A DNA stretch of 64,000 nt, taken from NCBI GenBank assembly GCA_003116975.1, contig BGKB01000107.1:62001-126000 (forward strand). Reading direction: 5' to 3'. Positions 1 through 9,868 of the stretch are shown piece by piece; position 1 is the first letter of the stretch, and each line of letters starts with the position of its first letter. The translations under genes were made by a program, and so were the position numbers. The notes under the pieces are model-generated. The model was not told where the DNA came from and made no database searches. It saw nothing but the letters and a program-made list of their open reading frames with translations. The DNA is from Aurantiochytrium sp. KH105 (Eukaryota; Sar; Bigyra; Thraustochytrida; Thraustochytriidae).

Positions 1-999
1 GTTTTCTTTCTCGACATCGCTGGCGTTGGAATCTTCTCATTTGAGCGCGATGATGTCCCCGTTTCCGAAACCGCTCGGGCTTCGGGTCGCCCATCTGCCT
101 GTGGGCTCGAACTCGAGTGTCTCGAGCCCATGCGCAAATGGCGCCTTCGTTTCGACGGCAAAATGCGCCGCGGCTGTCACACTCCTCAACAGGCGCGTAC
201 TCTTTCAGACAGTGACCTCATCGAGGTTGACGTAGATCTCGTCTACGAACGCCAAACTCCAGTCTTTTACTACATGCGCGACGATTGCGCGGAAACCCTC
301 GCCAAGAATCTTTCGCAGGAACCCTGGGGTATCCAGTTCGCCAAGGTGTGTCTCAATCGTTCCAAAAACCACGGACACTACGAAGACTTTGGCACGCTTT
401 CTGGGACTGTCCGCATCAATGGCATTTCTTCACGCGAATACGCCTTTGACACCTTTAGAGACCACTCATGGGATATCCGCCGCTGGGCCACGATGGACAG
501 TGTACTCATTCTTCTTGTCACGCTCGAGGAACCCTTGCATCTTTTCGGACACGAATACTGGTTTCTCGATCTCACGCTTGTATCCATGCCTGGGAACACG
601 AGCGGGGTCGCGCGATACAGCACGGGCTACATGTTGCCCAAGGAGTCTCTTGACCCCGACGCACCAGTCCTTTGCCTTGTTCGAGGGACCTCCATTCTCG
701 ATGTTCCCTGGGAACGCCACCCCGACGGAACTCGCGAGCCAGAGGCCGAAACGGATGTCGTCATGTATGTTCGTCCCGAGGCCGCGCAAATGCCTGCCAT
801 CCCTGTGCGCGTTCACATGAGCGGCACCGTGCGCCGTCTCATCTACCATCCCGATGGAAATCAATTTCAGTATATGGAGGACGGCCTCGATTTTCGGGTC
901 TCCAACCTCGCCTCTGGCCAACAAGTCAAGGCCTACGGCAGCCGTCAAAGCGGTTTTCGTCAAGGTGACTTTGATCCTTCGCTGGGTGGTTGTGGATAG
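1..999 (+). CDS. Lipocalin-like (AttH/CrtC-type) domain protein, 5'-partial
   Basis: The reading frame is open from base 1 and ends with a stop at 997-999, so the N-terminus lies outside the window. The visible 332 residues resemble the domain found in AttH/CrtC-like lipocalin-fold proteins and in animal proteins related to PEP-utilising phosphotransferases. The marks are 'EPMRKWRLRFDGKM' near the left edge, a 'HYEDFGTLSGTVRINGI' block, and 'TFRDHSWDIRRW' (an RDHSWG.R.W-like signature). No signal peptide or membrane segment can be judged because the start is missing. An internal ATG at 130 is possible as a start but would cut into the conserved 'EPM.KWR' block, so I treat it as internal. Substrate unknown. 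The gene converges on the IPP isomerase gene. The family call is from remembered motif shape only. Confidence 0.6.
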   Translation, partial: VFFLDIAGVGIFSFERDDVPVSETARASGRPSACGLELECLEPMRKWRLRFDGKMRRGCHTPQQARTLSDSDLIEVDVDLVYERQTPVFYYMRDDCAETLAKNLSQEPWGIQFAKVCLNRSKNHGHYEDFGTLSGTVRINGISSREYAFDTFRDHSWDIRRWATMDSVLILLVTLEEPLHLFGHEYWFLDLTLVSMPGNTSGVARYSTGYMLPKESLDPDAPVLCLVRGTSILDVPWERHPDGTREPEAETDVVMYVRPEAAQMPAIPVRVHMSGTVRRLIYHPDGNQFQYMEDGLDFRVSNLASGQQVKAYGSRQSGFRQGDFDPSLGGCG

Positions 1000-1496
1000 A
1001 TAGACATGCCAAACTTCCTCTGTGGACTGATGAAAATACCTGAACGAGGCGAGCGATGTCTTTTGTGTGTCTAGTATCATTTTGTTTCTTTCCATCTGAT
1101 CATGCTGCGACGAACCCAGATTTTCTGCTCTCTCCTGAGAAGATATTCAAATCTTCAAGCTATCAAAAGATCGTGCTGGGTTTTCAAGGTATATGCGTCA
1201 AGTCGATCTTGGTAATAGTGACTGACAGTCTGAAAATTTTGGCTGATCGTGCGAAACCCCAAGACAAAATCGTCTGCACTCAGGGTCTGCTTCCAGGCGC
1301 GGAGAATTCAAATAGTTGTGCTGCTTTTTTACTTTTTCAAAAACAAAAAAAGCAGCAATCGACAAAGTGACTGACACATAAGCTTGTGAATTCACATAGT
1401 AATCTACGTCAAAGTGAATGTAGCTCTTTTCTCTCTCTCCAGCTGGAGAGTTTCTGCGTCTCTGATGTGTAAAGTGCGAACATGCAGCGGAGCAAC
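1000..1496. other. Convergent intergenic spacer
   Basis: This spacer lies between the 3' ends of two convergent genes. It is more AT-rich than the flanking coding DNA, with A/T runs around 1325-1355. I see no convincing gene; the small open frames here have no protein-like composition. Confidence 0.6.
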
Positions 1497-2509
1497 TTAC
1501 TCCTTGGCCGGAGCGATGCGGTGGATCGTTTCGTGGTCCTCGCAAGACTTGAGGTCACCATCGCGCATCGCCTGCCACCACTTGCCAAGGAACATCTTCT
1601 GGATGTATCCGAACCAAGGAGAAATGAGGGTACCCTTCTCCGGGGCCTCCTCGAGGAAGGTCTTGAGCTCCTCCTCGGAAAAGTAGCGCGCCTCCGCGAC
1701 CTCATTAGGCACAGGAGCAACATCGACATCAGCCTGGATGACCAGCACGTGGTCAATCTCGTGCTCGCCCCACTGCGTGCCCTCCATCTTGGCAACGTAG
1801 TGAATACGCGTCAGGTAGTGGAACTTCTCAATGGGCACCTGCTCAGCCTTGATACCAAGCTCGTGCTCGAGCTTGCGGATCGCGGCCCGCTTCACACCAA
1901 GGGCATCCTTGAGCTCCATCTCACCGTCAACCCAAAGAGGGTGGCTGCAGCACGTGTTGGCCCAGTACGCAGGGAAGGTGATCTTGTCATCCGAGCGCTT
2001 CTGGAGCAAGAGCTTGCCCTCCGAGTTGAACAGGAAGACGCTAAAGGCGCGGTGCAAGAGACCCTTGTCGATGTTCTCGAGGAGATGCGTCTCGAGCTTG
2101 GTACCCGGTCGCTCGGCCTTATCCTGCGTGTCGACCACGATCACGCGCTCCTCCATGAGGGCCACCTGCGTGGCATCAAAGCTCTGTGCAATAATAAAAA
2201 GGACAAACGCATACAATTCAAGCACAGCATAGAATGCAGCAGTTAGAAGAAGCAGTAGCAAGAAGGCGTGCAAAGTCACGCAGTTAGTTGAACTTGTCCT
2301 CTTCTTCGACACAAACAGGGATCGCGCGCTTGCGCTCCTCCCTCCCTCGCAGAGTCGCCCACGACGCGTGCTGCTGGTTGGCGCGATACCAATGCCGTCA
2401 TCCATCACAGCCACGTGCGTGCGCGCGGCGCGCAGCAAAAACGCGCGCACAGCGCCGGCGCTACGCGGGGCTCATGGGCACGTACCTCGAGGCTCGGGTT
2501 GGCGGCCAT
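1497..2509 (-). CDS. IDI1: Isopentenyl-diphosphate delta-isomerase type 1, one intron
   Basis: Type 1 IPP isomerase interconverts IPP and DMAPP at the base of isoprenoid synthesis and uses a Nudix-like fold with Mg. I read two exons. Exon 1 is 2509-2486 (MAANPSLE). The intron is 2485-2184, with donor GTACGT and acceptor TTGCACAG. Exon 2 is 2183-1497. The join gives 236 aa, the usual family length, and makes the N-terminus run into 'SFDATQVALMEERVIVVD', typical of the family. Catalytic landmarks are the Cys in 'WANTCCSHPLW', the Nudix-like 'RAAIRKLEHELGI' stretch, and 'WGEHEIDHVL'. The C-terminus 'ISPWFGYIQKMFLGKWW' also fits. The unspliced frame runs on upstream through a hydrophobic stretch (about 2200-2290) that is intron sequence, not a membrane anchor. 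No organelle-targeting peptide is visible, so a cytosolic or peroxisomal location is possible. Confidence 0.93.
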
Positions 2510-2951
2510 GGTTGTGTTGTGTGCGGGGAAGTCTGCTTCGAACGGCGCTCCACGTCGGCAACGAGTCGGCGACGGCGACGATGACGATGGGTTTCTGCTG
2601 TCGCGCAATCATCTTACGCGAAAACGCCAGGGATGCCCCCCTTTTACCTCCCATCTACCAGGAAAGTGTGCAATGGGGGGCAGACACAAACAAGAGCTCT
2701 TTCTTCTTTCTTTTCTTTTCTTTCCTTCCTCGCGTTCATTCACTGTCAATCATTCATTCAATCATGAACGCATTAGCCTATAGCCTAGGCTAATGACATC
2801 ACACGCGCTCATCACATGTCAATTTCGTTTTAATTTTAAACTGCTGGTGGGACTTGGCCCAAAGGCCAAGGACCACAGAGAGAAAGAAGGGAAAAGTATG
2901 CGAGGCACGACGCCGAACAAATCACCGGACCCAAGAGCCTACAGACAGCTT
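2510..2951. other. Spacer upstream of IDI and 3' of the TPR-DnaJ gene
   Basis: This holds the 5' flank of the isomerase gene. A T/C-rich tract lies at 2698-2740 and a palindromic 'GCCTATAGCCTAGGCTAATG' at about 2774-2793. No gene seen. Confidence 0.5.
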
Positions 2952-3826
2952 CTACTTCTTCCTCTTGACGCGTTTCGCATTGGCAAAGCTCTGCCACGTC
3001 TTGGCCCGAGACTCCCGTGTTTCGCGCATGTTTTCTTCTACCTTTTTCACAGACTGCCAATACGCTTGCTCGGACTGCTCCTTTTCTAGCTCGCGTTCAT
3101 TGTATTTGCGCTTCATGAGTTCATTCTTACGACGTTCCCGTTCCCGTGTGGCAAACTCTAGCTTCACCTTGCGATCAGTGGCGACGTCCAGCGTTCCAAG
3201 CTTTTCATCGACCTCAGCGGCGGAGAAGCCCTTGTCGAGAAGCTTTTCCCGTTCCGCAATCACCGAACCTTTGCATTGTTCAATAATGGCCCGCACGCGA
3301 CTACGACTTTCATCATCCTGAAGTCGTTCGTAGGCGCGTCTTACTTCGGCAAAGGCGTCTTCCGCGCGAGCGTCAGTGGTTTTATCCGGGTGAACAAGCG
3401 TCGACAATTTATGGTATCGCTTCTTGACGTCAAAGGCCGTCGCTTGTTCGTTTTGAATGCCCAGAACCTGAAATGGGTTCGTGTTGATCCATTCGTGATT
3501 TTTGCAAAGAATTCTGTCGAGCTGATTGCTCGCGTTCCAGCCGGATGTTTCTTTGCTGTGATCCACAACGCTGCGCGGTCCCTCCGCAGTTGCGTCTTTT
3601 GCTTTGGGTCGGGCTTTTGCCTGCGCCAGATCGCTCTCGAGTGACTCAATATCGTTCATGAAGCTTGCAAGCGGGTCTTCCTCTTCTTCCTCCTCCTCAT
3701 CCTCCTCCTTCTCTTTTTCTTTCTCTTTCTCTGCGTCGGAACTCGCTGCAGGAACAGCAGCATCGCTTGTGGCAGAGGCTGAAGCTGGTTCCGCTTCTAG
3801 AGGAGTATCAGTAGCAGTGGTAGTAT

Positions 3827-3898
<72 letters not shown>

Positions 3899-4367
3899 TA
3901 TTAGGAGTAGCAGCGGTGGCAGTACCGGAGGAAGACGAGGAACCCAGACGCGCACGACATTGCTCCGCGCCCTGGCAAAGGGTCAAGTTCTCTCCATCAA
4001 CGCGAATACCCTCCTCGTATGCGAGAAGAGCATCTTGGACGCGCCCCAAATTCAAGAGGGCCGCGCCGCGTCGCCCATGGGCTTTCCCCCAAGTTGGCTT
4101 TCTTCGCAGACAAGCATCGGCGTCAGCAAGTGCATCCTCGTTCGCCTTATTGCGCAAATGCGCCGCAGAGCGGTTGCTCAGCAGCAGCGCAAGCGCCTCT
4201 TTCACGGCGTCCTCGCTTTCAAACGCCTCGCACGCCACGATCCCTCGCGAGTACGCAGTCACAGCCTCCTCCAGCTTGCCTTCCCGGAGCCGCGCGTTGC
4301 CCTCCTCGCGCGCCTTGGTCGCGGTCTCCACCGCCGCCTCGGCCGCCGTGGTTGGGTCTGCCGCCAT
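2952..4367 (-). CDS. TPR plus J-domain protein, DNAJC8 (SPF31)-like C-terminus
   Basis: The protein has 471 aa from the ATG at 4367; the frame is open further upstream but lacks an earlier ATG. Residues about 10-135 form three TPR-like helical repeats of the STI1/TTC1 kind ('AREEGNARLREGKLEEAVTA', 'LLSNRSAAHLR', 'GKAHGRRGAALLNLGRVQDA'). A poly-alanine run and an acidic E/K stretch follow. The second half carries 'NPFQVLGI', a J domain with the HPD triad at 326-328, and a basic coiled coil ending 'TWQSFANAKRVKRKK'. That closely parallels the DNAJC8 C-terminus, a splicing-associated J protein. The HPD motif implies HSP70 stimulation; the TPRs could dock HSP70/HSP90 C-termini. DNAJC8 proteins I know of lack TPRs, so this looks like a fusion. 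A nuclear role in splicing is inference. Confidence 0.85.
3828..3896. repeat. (CAG)n trinucleotide repeat coding for poly-alanine
   Basis: About 23 uninterrupted triplets, read on the minus strand as GCT/GCA-type alanine codons in the linker between the TPR and J domains. Length is likely polymorphic. Confidence 0.95.
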
Positions 4368-4824
4368 GGCGCCTTCCCGGAGTCGCTCTGCCGCCACCAA
4401 CAACTTACGCGCCGCTGCGAGCGGCGGGGGACCGCCTCTGCCGCACGCCGTGCCGTCCGCGCGCGGGCTCCCTCCGCGTCCGTGCGCGCGAGTCCCGCGC
4501 CGAGAGACTTTGTGCTTTTGCTTTTGCTGGTGCTCTCCAAGTGCACGTGCCCTTCTTGTATTGGCCTCTCAACGTAGACACTGATGTGCGCAACGCAAAC
4601 TTGCCGTATCCCGATTCGTTCTGAATCTGTTCGCCGCGCACATTCGTTGTACGTGTATACGTAGCCATGAGCCTTTGGCGCCGGGTCCCTGGTGTCAACG
4701 CGCGGAACAGCAAAACCCCAAAGGCCGCTCGCTTTGGTCAGTCGAAAAGACCAGGTTCACGGACGTAATAAGGGCGTGGAGCCCCGAGATCCGGACGGGT
4801 GCTGCGACCGCTTTAGAGTAGGAG
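4368..4824. other. Divergent spacer between TPR-DnaJ and SfsA genes
   Basis: A shared 5' region of two divergent genes, GC-rich on the left half. No gene or recognisable site seen. Confidence 0.5.
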
Positions 4825-5748
4825 ATGAGGCCGTTTGCATTTCCTGAGGCGCTCGTGCGCGGCGTCATCGAATCGAGGCCCAATCGCTTCGTCATGATGG
4901 TGCGACATGGAGACGCAGTCTATAGGTGTCATTGTCCGGTGACAGGCGACATTGCCGGCCTCGACTTTGGCCGCGGCGGCATCCCGTGCTTGCTGAGCAA
5001 AAACACCGCGCCCAAGGCCAAGACTGACTTCACCGTCGAAGCCATCTCGCTCGACAACGTCAACATTGCCACCGCGAACGAGGGTCAAGATGCTTCGTGG
5101 ATTGGCATCAACCAGAATCGCGCCAATCGTTACGTGGAGCATTTCCTGAGGCAGGGAGGCTTGCTCGGTGCCTCACAGGAGGATCAAACGCACGTGGACG
5201 TTTCTGTGCCGTCACGAAAACGAAAGAAAACAAAGGCAACGACGGTGACCAACGATGACGATCGACAGGCTACATTAAATTCGGACTCGGAAACGCAGAG
5301 TGAGACCGCAGAGGTCCAGAGAGAACGTGTGCTAGGAAAGTCCAAGATTGACTTTCTCATTGGCGACAACCACTTTTGCGAGGTCAAATCTCCTCTCGGG
5401 TCGATTCCCACCCGAGATCATCCCAACTTTGACCCCAAGCGCAAGCGACCCAATGTTGGCATCACGCATCGTCTCATCCGCCACTTCGATGATCTCAGTC
5501 TACTTCTCGAAACGGATCCGACGGCTGCGGCGTCCATCATCATTTTCTTCATGTATGATGCACCTATTTTTCGTCCGCCCACGACAGACGGCAAAAAGGC
5601 TCCTGCCAAGGAAAAAGAGCAGTACCGGACTGTTCTTCAGGCAAGCACACGCGCGCGCGCCGCTGGTGTACGATTTTGGCAGCTCAACACGCGCATTACG
5701 CCGACGCACGTCCACTTCGTCTCTCACTTTGACTTGCCAGATCTATAG
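4825..5748 (+). CDS. SfsA-family protein (PD-(D/E)XK-like nuclease fold)
   Basis: This 307-aa protein matches the SfsA (sugar fermentation stimulation A) family in order. It has an N-terminal barrel ('RPNRFVMMVRHGDAVYRCHCPVTG'), then 'DASWIGINQNRANRYVEHFL', then a nuclease-like core with 'KSKIDFLI' and 'CEVKSPLG' that supplies the D...ExK residues. Next come 'RLIRHFDDLSLLLE' and 'ASIIIFFMYDAPIFRP', and the end is 'ARAAGVRFWQLNTRI'. A charged insertion of about 50 residues ('SRKRKKTKATTVTNDDD' onward) sits between the barrel and the nuclease core. Bacterial SfsA proteins are about 230-240 aa; the insert explains most of the extra length. Function in eukaryotes is unclear; nucleic-acid binding or cleavage is the family expectation. 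The start ATG sits right before the conserved 'F.....V.RGVIESRPNRF'. Confidence 0.85.
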   Translation: MRPFAFPEALVRGVIESRPNRFVMMVRHGDAVYRCHCPVTGDIAGLDFGRGGIPCLLSKNTAPKAKTDFTVEAISLDNVNIATANEGQDASWIGINQNRANRYVEHFLRQGGLLGASQEDQTHVDVSVPSRKRKKTKATTVTNDDDRQATLNSDSETQSETAEVQRERVLGKSKIDFLIGDNHFCEVKSPLGSIPTRDHPNFDPKRKRPNVGITHRLIRHFDDLSLLLETDPTAAASIIIFFMYDAPIFRPPTTDGKKAPAKEKEQYRTVLQASTRARAAGVRFWQLNTRITPTHVHFVSHFDLPDL

Positions 5749-6854
5749 AAAGCTATGCACCAAGTGCACGAATTGTAGGGGAGACGAGATACACATACGT
5801 AAGCCTATACCAGTATTTCTTCTCTGTACAAGGGAAGCTCTTGCTCACTTCTTTTCCTGCATCAAAAGCAGTCGGTTGTGTGTTGCATGGCAGACTGTAC
5901 TTATCGTTTCCAAGGTTGGTAGGTAGTCCTGTCACCATAATGGAAACCAGTTAGCCGAACCTTGATCGACTCTAGGCCCTACATTATCTTTTCTTTTCTT
6001 TTCTTTTCTTGTTCGCGCCAAGCGCACCAAGCTCAAGTCTCACGTGGCTGTCATTTCCGATCGAAGCCTCCCCGCGATCAACATCATCATCATCCTCACC
6101 CTAGCCACATCCATCATTCATTCATTCACTCATCCATCCATCGCCATCTTCCCCCGCTGGCCAAGCTACTCATTCTCCCCCCACCCAAGATACCCCGCCC
6201 CTATTAGCAGCACAGCGTGCATGCCCGAGGTCGACCCCTCCCTCCCGCTTCGCGTCCGGGTCGAGATCGTCGACGCCCTCGATCGGATCGCCAGGTCCAT
6301 CGAGTTCTCCCGCGGCGTCTCCCCGCCGGCCGTCGAGTCGAGTCGGGCCTGTCTTCGCTCAGTGGCTGCTTTCCAGGCGCCATGCATGACAGCCGCGCAT
6401 GAACATGAACATGAACAGAGCATAACCGCAAGCCCGGGAGGCGCTTCGAGCGAGCGCGCGCGGCGAGCGCTTGAGCGAGCGAGCGCAGGCGCGAGGCCGC
6501 GAGCCCTGCTGCGCGCGGCCCGGGCAGACGCGCGAGGCCTCGCGCGGCGCGGCGCGGCGCGGCGAGCGCGCGGCGAGATCGCGGCGAGCGCGAGATCGGC
6601 GGCATCCATCGGCCGCGGTTGGTGGCGAGGCGCCTCGCCGGCGACGACGGCGCGCGCGGAGGCCNGGCGACGACGGCGCGCGCGAAGGCCCGCCCGGCGG
6701 CGGCGCGCGAGGCGCGGAGAGGCGCGCGCGGCGCGTAGGCCCCGCGCCGCAGACGCAGCGCGCAGCCCCGCCGCGGCCGCAGCTTGCGGGGCGCGCGCCA
6801 GCGTGGACGCGCGCCGAGAGCGGGATATCTGGGATACGCGACGGCAACGGCGAG
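5749..6854. other. Topoisomerase upstream region with extreme GC-rich tract and an N
   Basis: The left part has a (TTTTC)n pyrimidine tract at about 5992-6013 and CATC-rich sequence. From about 6420 the DNA is almost pure G/C with 'gcgcggcgcggcgcggc' type repeats, and one undetermined base (N) sits at 6665. Open frames run through both strands here only because stop codons are rare in such DNA. I find no supported gene. Confidence 0.55.
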
Positions 6855-9401
6855 ATGGACGTCGACGCCAAGAACGCCGCGGGGGCCGAGGCCGCCGCGG
6901 CGGCGCAGGGCGGAGAGGGGCTCACCGTCAAGGAAGAGGGCGCCCTCGCGAAGCAGGAAGCCGAAAAGGCTGCCGCGCGTGAAGAGGCCAAGATGGAGGA
7001 CATCAGCGACGAGGAGGACGACGACAACGACGACGAGGAGGACTTCGAGGACGCTGGCGAGAAGAAGCAGAAAAAGCACAAAAAGTCGAAAAAGCACAAG
7101 AAACACAAGAAACATAAAAGAAAGATGCGCATCATCGATGATGACGACGATGACGACGACGATGACTTTGTCGAGGCAAAGAATGGAAAGGCCGAGGGCG
7201 ATGACGGCGACGACGATGACGGCGACGACGACGACGGAGACTTTGAAGAAGATGACGATGACGAGAGCCGTCAAGGCAAAAAGCATAAAAAGAGTAAAAA
7301 GCACAAGAAGAAGCACAAGAAGAAGCACAAGAAGAGCAAAAAGCGCAAGCGCGAGACCGACGACGAGGATGAGGAAGAAGAAGAAGAAGAAGAGGTCGAA
7401 GCTGATTTCAAGTCTACGAATAAGGCCCCGGCGAAACCCAGCAAAAATATAAAATCGGAAGGTAGCGGCCGCGGTCCCGCGACGAAAAAGGCCCGCGTCA
7501 ACAATGGTAAGGCAAAGACCACGTCTACCTCCAGCTCCGCAGCGAAAAGCGCCAACAAGTCTTCCAACCTGTACGAGATGGGCAGATTGAAACTGCTAGA
7601 GTACGCAATGCAAGCCTATCGCTGGTGGGAGCACGAAAAGGATGGGTCCTTTCACTGGACTCGCATGGAGCACAATGGCATCACCTTTCCAGACCCCTAT
7701 GAACCTCACGGCGTCCCTCTCGTGTATGATGGCGAGGAAATCAAGCTTACGCCCGAGCAAGAAGAAGTCGCCACCTTTTTCGCAGAAATGCCTCTTGATG
7801 GACCCCAGCTCGGCACCCCCAAGGTGGCCAAGATCTTTACAGCAAACTTCTTCAAGGACTTTCGCAATGTCCTCGGGAAAAACCACAAAGTGAAAAAGTT
7901 CGAAAAATGCGACTTTACCAAGCTGCGCGAGCTGGTGGCCCAGCGCCGGGAAGCGAAAAAGGCCGCTCGCGAGGCGCAGTCCAAGGAAACAAAGGCTCGT
8001 CTCAAGGAGATCGAAGACGAAAAGAAGTGCAAGAATTCCTTTGCCATCGTCGACGGCTACTTGCAAAAGGTGGGTAACACCATGATCGAACCTCCGCAGC
8101 TTTTTCGTGGCCGCGGCATCCATCCCAAGACTGGAACGCTCAAGGAGCGTGTCATTCCATGCAACGTGCAGCTGAATCTTGGCCGCGACGACCCCGTCCC
8201 CCCGTGCCCAGAGCCGGGCATGCACTGGCAGGCCGTGGTGCACAAGCCAGACGTCACGTGGCTTGCCGTCTGGAAGGAAAATGTCACGGGCAACCCAAAG
8301 TACATGCAAATGGCTGCCAGTTCGGGCTTTAAGGGCGACTCGGACCGGCGAAAGTATGAAAAGGCGCGCGAGCTCAAGCGCATCATTGGCAAAATTCGCA
8401 AAGATTACGAGCGTAAGCTCAAGCTCAATGGGAAGAACGACATGAAAGATCGGCAGTTGGGTACCGCCGTCTGGATCATTGACCGCCTCGCGCTCCGTGT
8501 CGGCGGCGAAAAGGACGATGATGAAGCTGACACCGTCGGCTGCTGCTCTCTCCGCGTCGAGCACATCACAGTTGACAAGGAGGCCAACACACTTACTCTC
8601 GATTTTCTCGGTAAAGATTCCATGCGACACAATCAGACATATTCGATGGACGACGAGCGCTACGCAGGTGTGGGCAAGCGCGTCCTGAACAACTTTTCCA
8701 AGTTTCTCGAGAAAAAGAAGCCTGACGCTCAAGTTTTTGACATGCTTTCTGTCATGGAGCTCAACGAGTATCTCAAGACGTTCATGAAGGGCCTCTCTGC
8801 CAAGGTGTTCCGTACCATGAACGCATCCGTCACCCTCGAGGAGCAGCTTCCAAAGACAATGCCGCTCTACCTCACCGTCAACGAAAAGGTACTGGCCTAC
8901 AATGATGCTAACCGTCAAGTGGCTATTCTTTGTAACCATCAGCGGACGGTGTCCAAGTCGCAAGAGGCGTCGATTGAAAAATCGGCTGCCATGCTCGAGC
9001 TCCTCAGGAAGCAGCGTGACGAGCTCAACGAAATGTGCAAGCGCACCAAAAAGAACAAGGATCTGCGTAACCTCAAGCCTTCGCTTCCGAGCGATGCCAC
9101 GCCAGAGGACAGGCGCAAGGTAGCTCATTTGTTTGCGCGTCAGCCCAAGTTTGAGGAGGTCAAGCGGCGTCTTAAGACCTGGGATAACAAGATCACCGCT
9201 GCCGAGGTCAGGTACCAGGACAAGGATGATAACAAGTCCGTGGCGCTTGGCACCTCCAAGATCAACTACATGGATCCTCGGATCACCGTCGCCTGGTGCA
9301 AGCGCAACGAGGTCCCCATTGAAAAGACCTTTCCCACCGCTCTCCGCCAAAAGTTTCCCTGGGCTATGTCAGTCGATGCCAACTACAAGTTCGTCAAGTA
9401 A
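6855..9401 (+). CDS. TOP1: DNA topoisomerase I (type IB)
   Basis: An 848-aa nuclear topoisomerase IB, which relaxes supercoils by nicking one strand through a 3'-phosphotyrosine. The ATG at 6855 is chosen because upstream of it the frame is GC-rich low-complexity DNA. Residues 1-230 are alternating acidic and Lys/His-rich blocks ('KKHKKSKKHKKHKKHK'), as in other eukaryotic TOP1 tails. The core domain begins about residue 240 ('RWWEHEKDGSFHWTRMEHNG') and includes 'GIHPKTGTLKERV', 'VTWLAVWKENV' and 'RLALRVGGEKDDDEADTVG'. A linker of charged residues follows. The C-terminal domain holds the active site 'SKINYMDPRI', with the catalytic Tyr at residue 805 (codon 9267-9269). All expected active-site blocks are present, so it should be active. 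No intron seen. Confidence 0.97.
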   Translation: MDVDAKNAAGAEAAAAAQGGEGLTVKEEGALAKQEAEKAAAREEAKMEDISDEEDDDNDDEEDFEDAGEKKQKKHKKSKKHKKHKKHKRKMRIIDDDDDDDDDDFVEAKNGKAEGDDGDDDDGDDDDGDFEEDDDDESRQGKKHKKSKKHKKKHKKKHKKSKKRKRETDDEDEEEEEEEEVEADFKSTNKAPAKPSKNIKSEGSGRGPATKKARVNNGKAKTTSTSSSAAKSANKSSNLYEMGRLKLLEYAMQAYRWWEHEKDGSFHWTRMEHNGITFPDPYEPHGVPLVYDGEEIKLTPEQEEVATFFAEMPLDGPQLGTPKVAKIFTANFFKDFRNVLGKNHKVKKFEKCDFTKLRELVAQRREAKKAAREAQSKETKARLKEIEDEKKCKNSFAIVDGYLQKVGNTMIEPPQLFRGRGIHPKTGTLKERVIPCNVQLNLGRDDPVPPCPEPGMHWQAVVHKPDVTWLAVWKENVTGNPKYMQMAASSGFKGDSDRRKYEKARELKRIIGKIRKDYERKLKLNGKNDMKDRQLGTAVWIIDRLALRVGGEKDDDEADTVGCCSLRVEHITVDKEANTLTLDFLGKDSMRHNQTYSMDDERYAGVGKRVLNNFSKFLEKKKPDAQVFDMLSVMELNEYLKTFMKGLSAKVFRTMNASVTLEEQLPKTMPLYLTVNEKVLAYNDANRQVAILCNHQRTVSKSQEASIEKSAAMLELLRKQRDELNEMCKRTKKNKDLRNLKPSLPSDATPEDRRKVAHLFARQPKFEEVKRRLKTWDNKITAAEVRYQDKDDNKSVALGTSKINYMDPRITVAWCKRNEVPIEKTFPTALRQKFPWAMSVDANYKFVK

Positions 9402-9868
9402 GCCATCTAACAATAAACCAGCCAAAACTATACATTCCAATCCATTTATCCATCCATATCATTTCATTGCGCCTTAGCACCTTCTTCAACACGACACGAT
9501 AGATCAAACAAGTCATGACGCGTTCATTGTTGTCTCTCTTATAGGCAAAAGTAACAGGTGTAAGGTCACAGTCGCTGATGTGAGATCAGATCCTGATGGC
9601 GGATCAAACCGTTTAGCGGGCGTTTCCTAATCGGCGGAAAACGTCTTTTTTTTCACGACCATTTATTGTCTGCGCGAGTCTGACTTTGTCCCGAATCACG
9701 AGGTTGAGTCATCAACGGCTACAACGGCTAGGTGAATGGAATGCGAGTGGAAATTGTGCAAGGCAAGCGATTGAAGCAAACGCCTCCGTGGAGCGGCGCG
9801 AAGGCGCGGAAGGCACGTCAGCTGCAGCGAGCGAGCTTGGGCAGCTCGATAGAGGAGGTACTTGAACG
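9402..9868. other. Spacer between TOP1 and the TTLL gene
   Basis: The 3' flank of TOP1 and the 5' flank of TTLL, with a T-run at about 9646-9653. No gene seen. Confidence 0.5.

Noticed and set aside
2184-2485. Hydrophobic N-terminal extension of IPP isomerase
   Set aside because: It is explained as an intron with good GT/AG signals whose removal restores the standard family N-terminus.
7596-9350. 584-codon open frame antisense to topoisomerase I
   Set aside because: It lies wholly opposite a gene with clear catalytic motifs and has no family resemblance. It is open because the sense codons favour G/C at third positions.
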